From Desulfobaccales bacterium (GTDB lineage Bacteria; Desulfobacterota; Desulfobaccia; Desulfobaccales; 0-14-0-80-60-11): a DNA stretch of 64,000 nucleotides. Below, piece by piece: positions 51,696 through 61,137 of the stretch (position 1 is its first letter; each line of letters opens with the position of its first letter). The notes below the pieces were generated by a model that worked only from the letters and a program-made list of their open reading frames with translations, was not told the DNA's origin and did no database searches. Made by a program: the position numbers and the translations under genes. The stretch is taken from NCBI GenBank assembly GCA_041648175.1, contig JBAZPO010000011.1, forward strand, positions 71,263 to 135,262, in the 5' to 3' direction.

Positions 51696-53651
51696 TCACG
51701 CCTCCCCTTTGGTCTTACGCCAATTCCGGTAGATTTCCGGGGGCACCGAGGTGAAACTGATGAGGACTTCACACCGGCCCTCACCCTGGGGCTTCACCCG
51801 GGTGACCTTGCCATAGATATGGCCCGGGAGGGGTTCTTGCTTTTCATCCAGGAAAATTAAGCGGACATCCTCCCATGGCTCCACTTTATCCGCTGAGGTC
51901 AACACCGCGCCGGTATCACACAGATGCGTCACCCAGGCCTGGATGGTGGCCCCGGTGACAATCTTATTTTTGAGATGGTGCAATTGCACCTTGATCTCCT
52001 GCGGCAGCAACTCCGGCACCTCTGACTTATCCGGCAGCCGGATATGGTAAGGGGCGCCAATCCCCTGGACGTCATAGAGTGTGGCCCGCCCCGGCATCCC
52101 CTTCATCTCCACTTCCAGCTCATTTCTCACTTCCACCAGATCCTTCACTTTACGGTAAGTTGCAGCGCTGATCAGCACCTGTCCCGCCAGAGCGAAGCCT
52201 TCCATGCGGGCGGCAAAATTCACGTCGGACCCCACGACGCTATATTTGGTCCGCCTCTCCGAGCCAATGTTGCCCACCACCACGGTACCGGTATTCACGC
52301 CGATACCCATGGCCAACAGGGGGAAGCCGTCGGCCGCGTTTGCCGCGTTGAGTTCAGCCATGGCCGCCTGCATCCGCAAGGCGCAGGCTACGGCCCGGGC
52401 CGGGTGATCCTCCAGAGGCTCAGGTGCGCCAAAGAAGGCCAGGATGCCATCTCCCAGGATCTCGTCGATAACGGCCCGGTCGTCCAGAAGGATTTCTATC
52501 ATCTTGCTCAGGTAACGGTTGAGAAAAGTAATGACCTGCTCCGGCTCCATCTCGGAGATGATGGCGGTGAAGCCTCGCAAATCCGACATGATGAGGGAGA
52601 CTTCCCGGGTCTCTCCCCCCATTTCCAAGGCTTCTTCAGAGGCCAGCAACTTGGTCACCACTTCCTGGGTGACGTACCGCCCAAACGTGTCCCGGATGAA
52701 ATCACGTTTGGCAATGTAGCCGGTGAGCTGCTCGCCCAGGTGGTTAAACGAAGTGGCCAGTTCCGCCACCTCCCTTACCCCCCGGACGGGTACGGCCACG
52801 GCAAAGTTGCCCTCCCCCACCTCTCGCACCCCATCCCGGAGGCGGGAAATGGGTCGGGCGATGGCGCCTGCAAACCACAACCCCGAAAAGCCGCCGATCA
52901 GGCATAGGGCCAGCCCGGCAACGAGGCCGGCCACCATGACTTTCTGGTTGAGGGCGGCAAAATGTTCTCCGATCTGCTGCCTGGCCTCCGCCGTTACGAG
53001 CCGGCAGGAGTCCTGCATCCGCTGTTGGGCGGGGGAAAAAAATTCATCCAGATTGACGATAGCTGCAACAATGAAGGGTGTGCCGGGAATATGAATTCTC
53101 ACCGAGAATCTTTTCCGTTCCCTTTTATTCTTATCGAAAAAAGTGAAATAACCTTTAACCAGGTTGGTGGTGAAGGAACGCCTGATCAACTCTGTGGTCT
53201 CCGGGTATTCCTTCTCCCAATCCAACTGGTTGCGGCCTTCCACGCTTGCATCGGGATGAAACAGAATGTAGCCGTTCTTATCGTATAAATCCACGTACCC
53301 GGCGGGACCGTCCGGCGTGTAAATCGATTGGGTGGCGATCTTTCTGAGCAAGGGGTCACGCCGCAGTTTGGCGTAATCGTAGGTTTGCTTCCCTCCCAAG
53401 AGATAAGCCAACTCCCGGGCCACGTCTTCGGCCTTATCCTGGACAATATATTCCCCCACCCGCGTGAGAATGTGGTCCGAATAGCGCACATTCGCCTCGG
53501 TCACTTGACCAATGGCGCGATCCGCGATGGTAATCGCGCTCTTGGTAAGGTTACGCATGACGTAATCGTCGATAAACCAGGCGCCGATCCCCAAGATGAC
53601 GATGAGCGCCAGATAGGACAGAAGCAAATGGGTGCGCAGTTTCATTGACAC
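51696..53651 (-). CDS. Membrane adenylate/guanylate cyclase with C-terminal PilZ-like domain
   Basis: A 651-residue sensor cyclase. TM1 (about 8-28) and TM2 (about 240-262) flank a CACHE-like sensory domain (about 30-235) with YVDLYDKNGYILFHPDASVEG. HAMP follows (about 262-315). The class III cyclase domain (about 350-530) shows the metal aspartates in LIMSDLRGFTAI and EILGDGILAFFG, and KYSVVGSDVNFAARME with the Asn and Arg of the active site. The last 100 residues resemble PilZ: CDTGAVLTSADKVEPWEDVRLIF and YGKVTRV, but the RxxxR of c-di-GMP binding is not evident. It probably makes cAMP in response to a periplasmic ligand. Confidence 0.9.
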   Translation of the reverse strand: MSMKLRTHLLLSYLALIVILGIGAWFIDDYVMRNLTKSAITIADRAIGQVTEANVRYSDHILTRVGEYIVQDKAEDVARELAYLLGGKQTYDYAKLRRDPLLRKIATQSIYTPDGPAGYVDLYDKNGYILFHPDASVEGRNQLDWEKEYPETTELIRRSFTTNLVKGYFTFFDKNKRERKRFSVRIHIPGTPFIVAAIVNLDEFFSPAQQRMQDSCRLVTAEARQQIGEHFAALNQKVMVAGLVAGLALCLIGGFSGLWFAGAIARPISRLRDGVREVGEGNFAVAVPVRGVREVAELATSFNHLGEQLTGYIAKRDFIRDTFGRYVTQEVVTKLLASEEALEMGGETREVSLIMSDLRGFTAIISEMEPEQVITFLNRYLSKMIEILLDDRAVIDEILGDGILAFFGAPEPLEDHPARAVACALRMQAAMAELNAANAADGFPLLAMGIGVNTGTVVVGNIGSERRTKYSVVGSDVNFAARMEGFALAGQVLISAATYRKVKDLVEVRNELEVEMKGMPGRATLYDVQGIGAPYHIRLPDKSEVPELLPQEIKVQLHHLKNKIVTGATIQAWVTHLCDTGAVLTSADKVEPWEDVRLIFLDEKQEPLPGHIYGKVTRVKPQGEGRCEVLISFTSVPPEIYRNWRKTKGEA

Positions 53652-53769
53652 TCCAGGCTATCCCTAATCCGAGGGGCCAAAAAGTTGCGGTCGGAGCCTC
53701 TTTTCGGGATCATACAATGTTTCGGCAACTTTGAGAGAAAAATTGAATGGGATTTTGGGGAGGAAGTAA

Positions 53770-53905
53770 TACCAAGTTGCGCTCATAGAAGTAAAAATAG
53801 CTTCGGTTTTGTAGAGGCACACTTGCATGTGCGACCACTCTGAGGGCGGACACATAGGTCCGCCCCTACAAAAACTATAATTACCTGTATGACCGCAACT
53901 TGGTA
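53770..53905. mobile_element. 136-bp MITE, family 1, copy 3
   Basis: Identical to 36941-37076 and 46424-46559. The target duplication is TAA (53767-53769, 53906-53908). It lies between asnS and the cyclase gene. Confidence 0.92.
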
Positions 53906-53932
53906 TAAGGCGGGTCCGGCGTTAGACTGGGC

Positions 53933-55243
53933 TCAGGGATAGATCCGATCCAACAGGCGCGGAAAGGGGATGGTTTCCCGGACATGGTGCAGGCCGCAGA
54001 GCCAGGCCACCAATCGTTCGACGCCCATGCCGAAGCCACCGTGGGGCACGCTGCCGTAGCGCCTTAAATCAAGGTACCATTCCAGGGGCTCCTGGGGCAG
54101 ATGATGTTCTTGAATGCGGGCAACCAGGGTGTCCAGGTCATGGATGCGGCTTGAGCCCCCGACGATTTCGCCGTAGCCCTCCGGGGCCAGCATGTCCACG
54201 CAGAGCACGAGCCTCGGGTCATCCGGGTCCGACTCCATATAGAAAGCTTTGGCCTCCTTGGGGTAGCGGTGCACCAGCACCGGGCGGGAAAACCTTTGGG
54301 AGAGCACGGTCTCTTCATCCCCGCCCAGATCGTCCCCCCAGGCCAGGTCTTTGCCCTCCTGCTTCAGGATCGCCAGGGCCTCGGTATAGCTCAGGCGGGG
54401 GAACGGCCCGGTCACGTCCTGTAAAGGCGTCAGGTCCCGCTCTAACAGGCGCAGGTTTGACTCCTGACGTTCCAGCACTCTAATGACTGCGGTACGCACC
54501 AAGGATTCGGCCAGTTCCATGACGTCGTCCAGCGTATAGAAGGCCGCTTCGGCCTCCACCATCCAGAACTCGGTCAAATGCCGCCTGGTCTTGGATTTTT
54601 CCGCCCGGAAGGTGGGCCCGAAGCAGTACACCCGGCCCAGGGCCATGGCCGCGGCCTCCAGGTAAAGCTGGCCGCTCTGGGACAAATAGGCCTTGCCCCG
54701 GTCCAGATAGTTCGTCTCAAAGAGACTGGTGGTGCCTTCGCACGCGGTGGGAGTGAGGATGGGCGTATCCACCAGGACAAAGCCCCGGTCATGGAAAAAA
54801 TCCCGGCAAGCCCGGATGACCTCGTCTCGGATTCTCAAGATGGCCTGCTGCCGGGGAGACCTAAGCCACAGGTGCCGCCGATCCATAAGAAAAGCCACCC
54901 CATGTTCCTTGGGGGAAATGGGATATTCCGGAGCAATGTGGATCGGGGTAATCTGAGTAACCTCCAATTCATAGCCACCGGGGGCCCGGGGCTCAGCCTT
55001 GACGCGGCCTGAAAGCATCAAGGAGGATTCCAGGGTAAGCTGCTCGAAGTTCTGAAACTCCTCTTCCGGAAGATTCCCCTTGACCAACACCCCTTGGGCC
55101 AACCCGGTGCCGTCCCGGACCACCAAAAAGCGAATCTTGCCACTGGAACGCAGGTGGTAGACCCAACCCCGCAGGGTCACAATCTCCCCGATGTGGTGCG
55201 CAAGCTTAGAAATATCAGAAATTATGGGCTTTTCTGCCATCAT
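53933..55243 (-). CDS. asnS: Asparaginyl-tRNA synthetase
   Basis: A 436-residue class II aminoacyl-tRNA synthetase. An N-terminal OB anticodon-binding domain (VTLRGWVYHLRSSGKIRFLVVRDGTG) precedes the catalytic core: motif 2 YCFGPTFRAEKSKTRRHLTEFWMVEAEAAF and motif 3 GGFGMGVERLVAWLCGLHHVRETIPFPR. SFLTPTACEG-like ILTPTACEGTTSLFET and the pattern of the active site favour Asn over Asp. It sits downstream of surA-like and mfd genes on the same strand. Confidence 0.93.
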   Translation of the reverse strand: MMAEKPIISDISKLAHHIGEIVTLRGWVYHLRSSGKIRFLVVRDGTGLAQGVLVKGNLPEEEFQNFEQLTLESSLMLSGRVKAEPRAPGGYELEVTQITPIHIAPEYPISPKEHGVAFLMDRRHLWLRSPRQQAILRIRDEVIRACRDFFHDRGFVLVDTPILTPTACEGTTSLFETNYLDRGKAYLSQSGQLYLEAAAMALGRVYCFGPTFRAEKSKTRRHLTEFWMVEAEAAFYTLDDVMELAESLVRTAVIRVLERQESNLRLLERDLTPLQDVTGPFPRLSYTEALAILKQEGKDLAWGDDLGGDEETVLSQRFSRPVLVHRYPKEAKAFYMESDPDDPRLVLCVDMLAPEGYGEIVGGSSRIHDLDTLVARIQEHHLPQEPLEWYLDLRRYGSVPHGGFGMGVERLVAWLCGLHHVRETIPFPRLLDRIYP

Positions 55244-55317
55244 TCTTATTCTCTAGTTGCGGCCCTAACCGTCCGCCTAACCTCTAATAACAAACTCCTA
55301 ACGCCCGCCCCTGACCG

Positions 55318-56265
55318 CTACAGCATAATCTTTATATGGGCTTTTTCCCGCAAGGTCTTGACCCATTCGGTAAACTCCTTCTCCATGTCCTGCTGAGTCA
55401 GCATCCGGCGAATCTCCGGAGCGACCTCTTCGAAGGGACGGGCCTCGCCGCTGCGGCGGCCCGCTACCTGAATCAACTGAAAGCCCTCCGGGGTTGCCAC
55501 CGGCGCCACTTCCTTGGGTTTAAGTTTTGCCAGATATTCGCTCAATCGGGGGTCCAAATCGTTTTGGGAAACAAAGCCTACATCCGTGGGGCTGAGGGAG
55601 AACTTGCCGGCCGCCTCCACAAAAGGTACTCCCCGATTGACATCTTTTAAGATGGCTTCAGCCCTTTGCTTGACCTCTTCTTTTTGTGCATCGGTGGCTC
55701 CCGGGGGAAAGGGCATTCTTATGGTTAAGAGATGCACTTGGACCCCACCTTGCTTGAAGCGCTCCTCATAGACACGCCGCACCTCGGCCTCATTGACCGC
55801 GACCTTGGTCCCCACTGCCACCGCCACCAACCGGTCTTGGATTATTTGATCGGTAATCTGCTGCTTGAATTCTTTTAACGACAGTCCCTGGCTAGCCAAC
55901 CCTTTGGCCAGGCTTTCGTCATCAGGAATATTATTGCGCTTCTTGAAGTGGTTTAAAGCTTCATCCAATTCTTTGGGACTCAAAGTAATACCCCGGCGTT
56001 TAGCCTCCGCCTTGGCTAATTTGCGGTCGATCAACGCTTCCAGCATCTCCCGCTGCACTCTCTTGTCCGGGTGGCCTGTGGGTTTAACCCCAGACCGCGC
56101 CTGGATCGACTTCTCCAGGTTCTGCAACTCCGACATGGTAATGATATCGTTGTTTACTTCGGCCACAATCCGGTCCACTACTTCAGCCGTTCCCGTCCTC
56201 GCCAGGCTCAACTGGACCAGAACCACCACGAGAACGCTGATCCATATCTTCTTAATTTTGGTCAT
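55318..56265 (-). CDS. SurA-like periplasmic peptidyl-prolyl isomerase
   Basis: A 315-residue exported chaperone. Residues 1-27 are a signal peptide (IWISVLVVVLVQLSLARTGTA). The N-terminal SurA domain reads VVDRIVAEVNNDIITMSELQNLE...ALIDRKLAKAEAKRRGITLS. A parvulin-type domain spans about 170-275 (VQVHLLTIRMPFPPG, FVEAAGKFSLSPTDVGFVSQNDL). The C-terminal helix closes the fold. It assists outer-membrane protein folding. It starts 4 bp after the mfd stop, with its ribosome site GAGG inside mfd. Confidence 0.9.
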   Translation of the reverse strand: MTKIKKIWISVLVVVLVQLSLARTGTAEVVDRIVAEVNNDIITMSELQNLEKSIQARSGVKPTGHPDKRVQREMLEALIDRKLAKAEAKRRGITLSPKELDEALNHFKKRNNIPDDESLAKGLASQGLSLKEFKQQITDQIIQDRLVAVAVGTKVAVNEAEVRRVYEERFKQGGVQVHLLTIRMPFPPGATDAQKEEVKQRAEAILKDVNRGVPFVEAAGKFSLSPTDVGFVSQNDLDPRLSEYLAKLKPKEVAPVATPEGFQLIQVAGRRSGEARPFEEVAPEIRRMLTQQDMEKEFTEWVKTLREKAHIKIML

Positions 56266-56269
56266 TGAT

Positions 56270-59200
56270 TTAATCCTCTATCTCAGGCTTAACAAAAGAC
56301 TGGACTTCTTTCAAGCAGTTTTGCAAGCGCTCAATGAGCGTGCCGCTTTCCGGGAGATGAATCCGTAAGGTTTGTTCCGGCGAAAGGCGAAAGGTGCGCG
56401 GCTTCTTTTTGAGCATATCCAGCAAACGGGGCACATCCAGGCGCTCCGGATGGGCAAATTGCAACACCGCATAACTGCCCTGCATATCCAGGCGTTTGAC
56501 CCCCAACTGCCGCAACCGGTGTTTGGCCCGGACCACCTCTAAAAGGTTACGCCCCTCCGGGGGCAGCGGTCCGAAGCGGTCCAGGAATTCTTCCTCCAGT
56601 TCCATCACCATCGCCGGGGTCAGACGGCCGGAAAGACGCCGATAGAGCGCCAGACGCTGCTGCACATCGGGGACATAATCTTCGGGCAGATATGCGGCCA
56701 GGGGGAGATGAATTTCCGGGTCCGGCGTCTCTTCCTCCGGGGCTTCCCCTTTGTATTCCCGGATGGCGCTCTCCAGCAGTTGCAGATAAAGCTCATAGCC
56801 CACTTCGGCCACCTGGCCCGATTGCGCCTGGCCCAACAGGTTGCCGGCCCCCCTGATCTGGAGGTCGTGCATGGCGATTCTGAACCCGGACCCCAACTCC
56901 GTAAACTCCATCAAGGCCTTGAGGCGCTTTTGGGCCTCGTTGGTTAGCGCGGCCTCGTCTGGGACCAGCAGATAGGCGTAGGCCTGGGCCTGGCTGCGCC
57001 CCACCCGGCCTCGCAACTGATAGAGTTGGGCCAACCCCATGGTATGGGCCCGATTGATGATGATGGTGTTGGCCGCAGGGATATCCAGTCCGGCCTCGAT
57101 GATGGCCGTGCACACCAGAACATCCACCTCCCGGTGCCAAAAACGCACCATCACCTTTTCCAGTTCCTTTTCCGGCATCTGGCCGTGGGCCATGGCCACC
57201 CGGGCTTCCGGCACCATTTCTTTAACGTGCCGGGCCCAGACGCCCAGGCTGCGCACCCGGTTATGCACGAAAAAGACCTGGCCGCTTCGCACCATTTCCC
57301 GGCGGATGGCGGCTTGGATCACTTCGGGCTCAGGCCGGCAGACATAGGTTCGAATAGCCCGCCGGTTCTCCGGCGGCGTATTGATCAGGCTCAATTCCCT
57401 GAGGCCCGTGAGGGATAACTGCAAGGTCCGGGGAATGGGGGTGGCGGTCAGCGTCAGGACATCCACGGTACGCCGCCATTCCTTCAGCCGCTCTTTCTGG
57501 CGCACCCCGAAGCGCTGCTCTTCATCGATGATTGCCAGCCCCAAATCCCGAAAAGCGACGTCCTTGGACAGCAACCGGTGGGTGCCGATGAGGATGTCCA
57601 CTTTGCCCTGGGCCACCTCAACCAGGATGCTCTTTTGTTCCTTCGGAGTTTTGAACCGGCTGAGCACCCGCACCTCTAAAGGGAAGTGAGCCAGGCGGTG
57701 CCGGAAAGTGTCATAGTGCTGCTCCGCCAACACCGTGGTGGGCACCAGGACCGCCACCTGCTTGCCGTCCGTGGCGGCCTTAAACGCGGCCCGCACCGCC
57801 ACCTCGGTTTTACCGTAGCCCACGTCGCCGCAAATCAGCCGGTCCATGGGCTTCTCCGAAACCATGTCCCCCAGCGTGTCGGCGATGGCCTGCAACTGGT
57901 CGGGAGTCTCCTCGTATTCGAAGGTGGCCTCGAACTCCCGGTAAGCCGGGTCCGGCGGGGAGAAGTGGTGGCCCGGCAGCACCCGGCGCAGGGCATAAAG
58001 CTCTACCAACTCCCGGGCGATTTTTTCCACCGCCTTCTTCACCCGGCCTTTGGAGCGCTCCCAGGATTTGCCCCCCAGACGCTCCACGCGCGGGCTCGCC
58101 CCTTCCACCCCCAGATATTTCTGTACCAGGTTGAGGTGATCCACGGGGAGATACAGCCGGTCCCCCCCTTGATATTCCAGTTCCAAGAAGTCGTTAACTT
58201 CACTGCCCACCGTGAGTTTAACCAGTCCCTGGTAGATACCGATGCCGTGGTCCAGGTGGACCACGAAGTCGCCCTCGCTCAAGTCGGCCAGGGAGGTGAG
58301 ATCCTGGGGCGAGGGCGCGGCCTTGCGGCGCCGGCCTTCGGGCTTAAGCCCCAGGGCCTCGTCTTCGGTGAGGACAATCAAGCCTTCCGAGAGCAGCTTA
58401 AAGCCCCCGGTCAGTTCTCCCACCGTGATGTCCACCCGGGGTCCGGGCTCCCAGGTGGGCGCCGGGAGGAACTCCGCGTCCAGTCCGTCTTCACCCAGCA
58501 AGCGCGCCAGGCGCTCGCCCCGATGCCGGTTCAGGGACGCCAAAACGACGTGGAACCCGGAACTGCGCCATGCCCCCAAGCGCCCGGCCAGGGCCGGGAT
58601 GAGGCGTCCGGCTTCCTCAGAGGCCTGAGCCAGTTCCTCAGCCAGGTGGTCGTTTTTCTCCACCTGGAAGGTGATATCCTGGTCCTGGTCCTGGTGCCCC
58701 CAGGCCAAAACGGGGCAGAAAATCCGGGCAAACCGCAGGCGTTGTTCCTCCCAGGGCGTTTTATCCAGCCAGCCCGGGGGTTCTGCGGCTGTAGCTTCTT
58801 CCTGTTGCTGCAGTTCCTGCCCGAGAATCAGGGGGTCCCATTCCACCACCACCGTATCTTCAGGCAAAAAATCCCAGAGGGTCTGGGGGTGCTCGTAGAA
58901 TTCTTGCAAATGACGTTCGATGCGGGGGAAATGCCGGCCTTCGTGGACATGGTCCCAGAATGCCGGGTCCTGCCGGCGGCTGCGGCCGGACAAGGCCCGC
59001 GCTTTGACGGCCTCATCCAACACCACTTCATTGGCCGGGAGCACCGTCAGGTCATCCAGAGTTCCCTGGGAGCGCTGGGTGGCAGGATCGAACAGCCGGA
59101 TGGATTCAACCTCATCCCCCCAGAACTCCAGGCGCACCGGCTGGTCATACAGGGGCGGAAACAGGTCGATGACCCCGCCCCGGACACTGAACTCCCCTTT

Positions 59201-59824
59201 TTCTTCCACCACCGGGCGGCGCTCATAACCGCCTTCCAATAGGTGCTTAAGAAAATCCGGCCGTTCCAGATTCTCTCCCGCCACCACGTAGGCCACCAGG
59301 TCCCGAAGGCGCTTCTCCGGCGGGAGTTGCTGGCGCAAGGCCAGGGCCGGGGCCACCATAAAAAACGGCTCCCGGGCAGTCAGGGCTATGTACGCGGCCG
59401 CCACGCGAGCGCAGCTCACGTCCGCGTCAAAGCTCAGTTCCCGAAAAGGCAAGACTTCGTGAGCCGGAAACATGAGCACCCGGGACTCTGGCCCGGTGCT
59501 CTTAACGAGCTCTCCACCCAGGAAAAAGGTCAAGTCCTTATAAAAATGTTCATGAAAATTGACGTTAGGTGTAATGAGCAAAAGCGGACGCTGGATCTGC
59601 TGAAAAAAACGGGCCAGAACGTAAGCCCCGGCCCCTGGAGTGAGCCCCTGGAGATAGGCCTGCCGAGGTTCCCGTGAGAGAGCCTCGGCCAACTGCTGCG
59701 CTCCCGCGCTGGGGGTTATTCGTACTGCCACTGTATAAGGATATCCTGAAGGGAGAGAATTTTCAAGCCTAACGAAAGAACGTCGCCGACGTCGTCTGTT
59801 GCCGAAATTGGCCAGGAACCGCAT
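56270..59824 (-). CDS. mfd: Transcription-repair coupling factor
   Basis: A 1184-residue Mfd that removes stalled RNA polymerase and recruits UvrA. Order of domains: UvrB-like module (about 40-470), RNA polymerase interaction domain around LSEGDFVVHLDHGIGIYQGLVKL (about 520-600), then the RecG-like helicase with Walker A GDVGYGKTEVAVRA, IIDEEQRFGVRQKERLK, TLTATPIPRTL and RGRVGRSQAQAYAYLL, and the TRCF C-terminal domain. The first 31 residues contain NRRRRRRSF and are not typical; a GTG at 59731 (VAVRITPSAG) may be the real start. Confidence 0.95.
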   Translation of the reverse strand: MRFLANFGNRRRRRRSFVRLENSLPSGYPYTVAVRITPSAGAQQLAEALSREPRQAYLQGLTPGAGAYVLARFFQQIQRPLLLITPNVNFHEHFYKDLTFFLGGELVKSTGPESRVLMFPAHEVLPFRELSFDADVSCARVAAAYIALTAREPFFMVAPALALRQQLPPEKRLRDLVAYVVAGENLERPDFLKHLLEGGYERRPVVEEKGEFSVRGGVIDLFPPLYDQPVRLEFWGDEVESIRLFDPATQRSQGTLDDLTVLPANEVVLDEAVKARALSGRSRRQDPAFWDHVHEGRHFPRIERHLQEFYEHPQTLWDFLPEDTVVVEWDPLILGQELQQQEEATAAEPPGWLDKTPWEEQRLRFARIFCPVLAWGHQDQDQDITFQVEKNDHLAEELAQASEEAGRLIPALAGRLGAWRSSGFHVVLASLNRHRGERLARLLGEDGLDAEFLPAPTWEPGPRVDITVGELTGGFKLLSEGLIVLTEDEALGLKPEGRRRKAAPSPQDLTSLADLSEGDFVVHLDHGIGIYQGLVKLTVGSEVNDFLELEYQGGDRLYLPVDHLNLVQKYLGVEGASPRVERLGGKSWERSKGRVKKAVEKIARELVELYALRRVLPGHHFSPPDPAYREFEATFEYEETPDQLQAIADTLGDMVSEKPMDRLICGDVGYGKTEVAVRAAFKAATDGKQVAVLVPTTVLAEQHYDTFRHRLAHFPLEVRVLSRFKTPKEQKSILVEVAQGKVDILIGTHRLLSKDVAFRDLGLAIIDEEQRFGVRQKERLKEWRRTVDVLTLTATPIPRTLQLSLTGLRELSLINTPPENRRAIRTYVCRPEPEVIQAAIRREMVRSGQVFFVHNRVRSLGVWARHVKEMVPEARVAMAHGQMPEKELEKVMVRFWHREVDVLVCTAIIEAGLDIPAANTIIINRAHTMGLAQLYQLRGRVGRSQAQAYAYLLVPDEAALTNEAQKRLKALMEFTELGSGFRIAMHDLQIRGAGNLLGQAQSGQVAEVGYELYLQLLESAIREYKGEAPEEETPDPEIHLPLAAYLPEDYVPDVQQRLALYRRLSGRLTPAMVMELEEEFLDRFGPLPPEGRNLLEVVRAKHRLRQLGVKRLDMQGSYAVLQFAHPERLDVPRLLDMLKKKPRTFRLSPEQTLRIHLPESGTLIERLQNCLKEVQSFVKPEIED

Positions 59825-60343
59825 CTCCCAGTTCCAAATATGGCCATATTGCTCAATCTCATTTCCTAAAATTTACCGGCTTTTTCCAAAGCCCCGCCCT
59901 TACCACTGTCAAAGAAGTAATAAAATGTGCAGCTTGGATGATAGGAGCGCAGATTTTTGGTTAATTTATGGAACAATTCCCATGGAGTGTAGTCCATTGA
60001 TCCTGGCGAAGGGACCGTTGAAAACCACTCGTTTGCCAGCCCACCTCGAGCACCCCAAACCCCGGGCAGCCGCTACCGGCGCAAGAGTCGACCTGATAGT
60101 GCCGGTTTTCGCTTACCCTCCGACGCTAAATAATGGACCTTTCTGCCTGTCTGGCAACAAATTTGCAAGAGAAATGACTGATCTGATCATACAAGATGGT
60201 CAGAACGTGCAGTGCGAGGTGCACGGTAATTGCTCATGACCGCATCGGTTCCGGCATTAAACGAAAGCGTGCCCCGGAATTAATGCGACCGGGGCAACCA
60301 GCCGATATAGACTTAAATACGCTCAAGGCAACGGGAATAACAC
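59825..60343. other. Long intergenic leader upstream of csrA-fliW
   Basis: About 520 bp between divergent mfd and csrA-fliW. An open frame on the plus strand (59799-60239) shows no family features and starts inside mfd, so I do not call it. A strong stem TGCCCCGG / CCGGGGCA with an 11-nt loop lies at about 60272-60298, about 45 bp before the start of csrA-fliW. GGCGCAAGAGTCG and GTGCCGG elements further up may also fold. Confidence 0.4.
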
Positions 60344-61099
60344 GTGCTGATACTTACTCGCAAAATTGGTGAAAGCATTATTGTCGGTGACAACATCAAG
60401 GTGGTGGTCTTGGAAGTTCGAGGCCGGCAGATCCGATTAGGCATAGAGGCTCCTCCCGAAGTCGTTGTCCTGAGGGAAGAAATTGCCCAACGTCTGGTCA
60501 ATAATAACCTCCTGGCAGCCGGCTTCAACTTCCGGGACGCTCAGCAGGCGTTTAGCGCTTTTAAGAAAACTGTCAGTCCGGGTCTAACCTTGCCGCTTCC
60601 CCAGCCTCAATCTCCGGTCACCACCATCGAAACCAAAGCCTTTGGTCAGGTCAACGTCTCAGAAAATCAAATTATCACCTTTCCGTCGGGACTACCGGGG
60701 TTTCCCAATTCTCGGCGCTATGCCCTGCTTAATAGCCATTTGAAGTCACCATTTTATTGTCTCCAATGCCTGGACGATCCCTCCCTGGCTTTTCTGCTGA
60801 CCGAGCCCGCTGCCGTGGTGCCGGATTATCGCCCCAAAAACGGCGTAAACGACTTAAAAGACTTGCAGGCCGCCAGTCTCGATGACCTGCAGATTTTGGT
60901 GACCTTAACTATCCCCCCCGGCCGGCCCGGAGAGATGACCGCAAATTTGATGAGCCCACTCTTAATCAACCAAGCCCGAGGCTTAGGCAAACAGGTGGTT
61001 GTCGACAAGCCCCAGTATTCCCATCAACATCCGGTTATCAAGACTGAACCTGGCTGCCAGTCTCAATGTTATGTTAATGAGAGCGTGGTGAACGATTAA
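60344..61099 (+). CDS. CsrA-FliW fusion protein
   Basis: A single 251-residue frame joining two proteins that are normally separate. Residues 1-55 are CsrA: MLILTRKIGESIIVGDNIKV, VVLEVRGRQIRLGIEAP and VVVLREEIAQRL, with the RNA-contact residues Leu 4 and Arg 44 kept. A 38-residue Pro/Ser linker (about 56-93) leads to FliW: TKAFGQVNVSENQIITFPSG, GLPGFPNSRRYALL, DDPSLAFLLTEP and GEMTANLMSPLLINQARG. FliW binds CsrA and blocks mRNA binding; free flagellin relieves it. The start is GTG 60344. No flagellar gene lies nearby in the window. Confidence 0.92.
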   Translation: MLILTRKIGESIIVGDNIKVVVLEVRGRQIRLGIEAPPEVVVLREEIAQRLVNNNLLAAGFNFRDAQQAFSAFKKTVSPGLTLPLPQPQSPVTTIETKAFGQVNVSENQIITFPSGLPGFPNSRRYALLNSHLKSPFYCLQCLDDPSLAFLLTEPAAVVPDYRPKNGVNDLKDLQAASLDDLQILVTLTIPPGRPGEMTANLMSPLLINQARGLGKQVVVDKPQYSHQHPVIKTEPGCQSQCYVNESVVND

Positions 61100-61137
61100 C
61101 CCTTAAGGGGCGATCACCTGAACTTTTTCATCACTTT

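Noticed and set aside
59799..60239. A 146-residue plus-strand ORF upstream of csrA-fliW
   Set aside because: It starts inside the divergent mfd gene, has no ribosome site, and its sequence shows no conserved pattern; composition is that of translated non-coding DNA.
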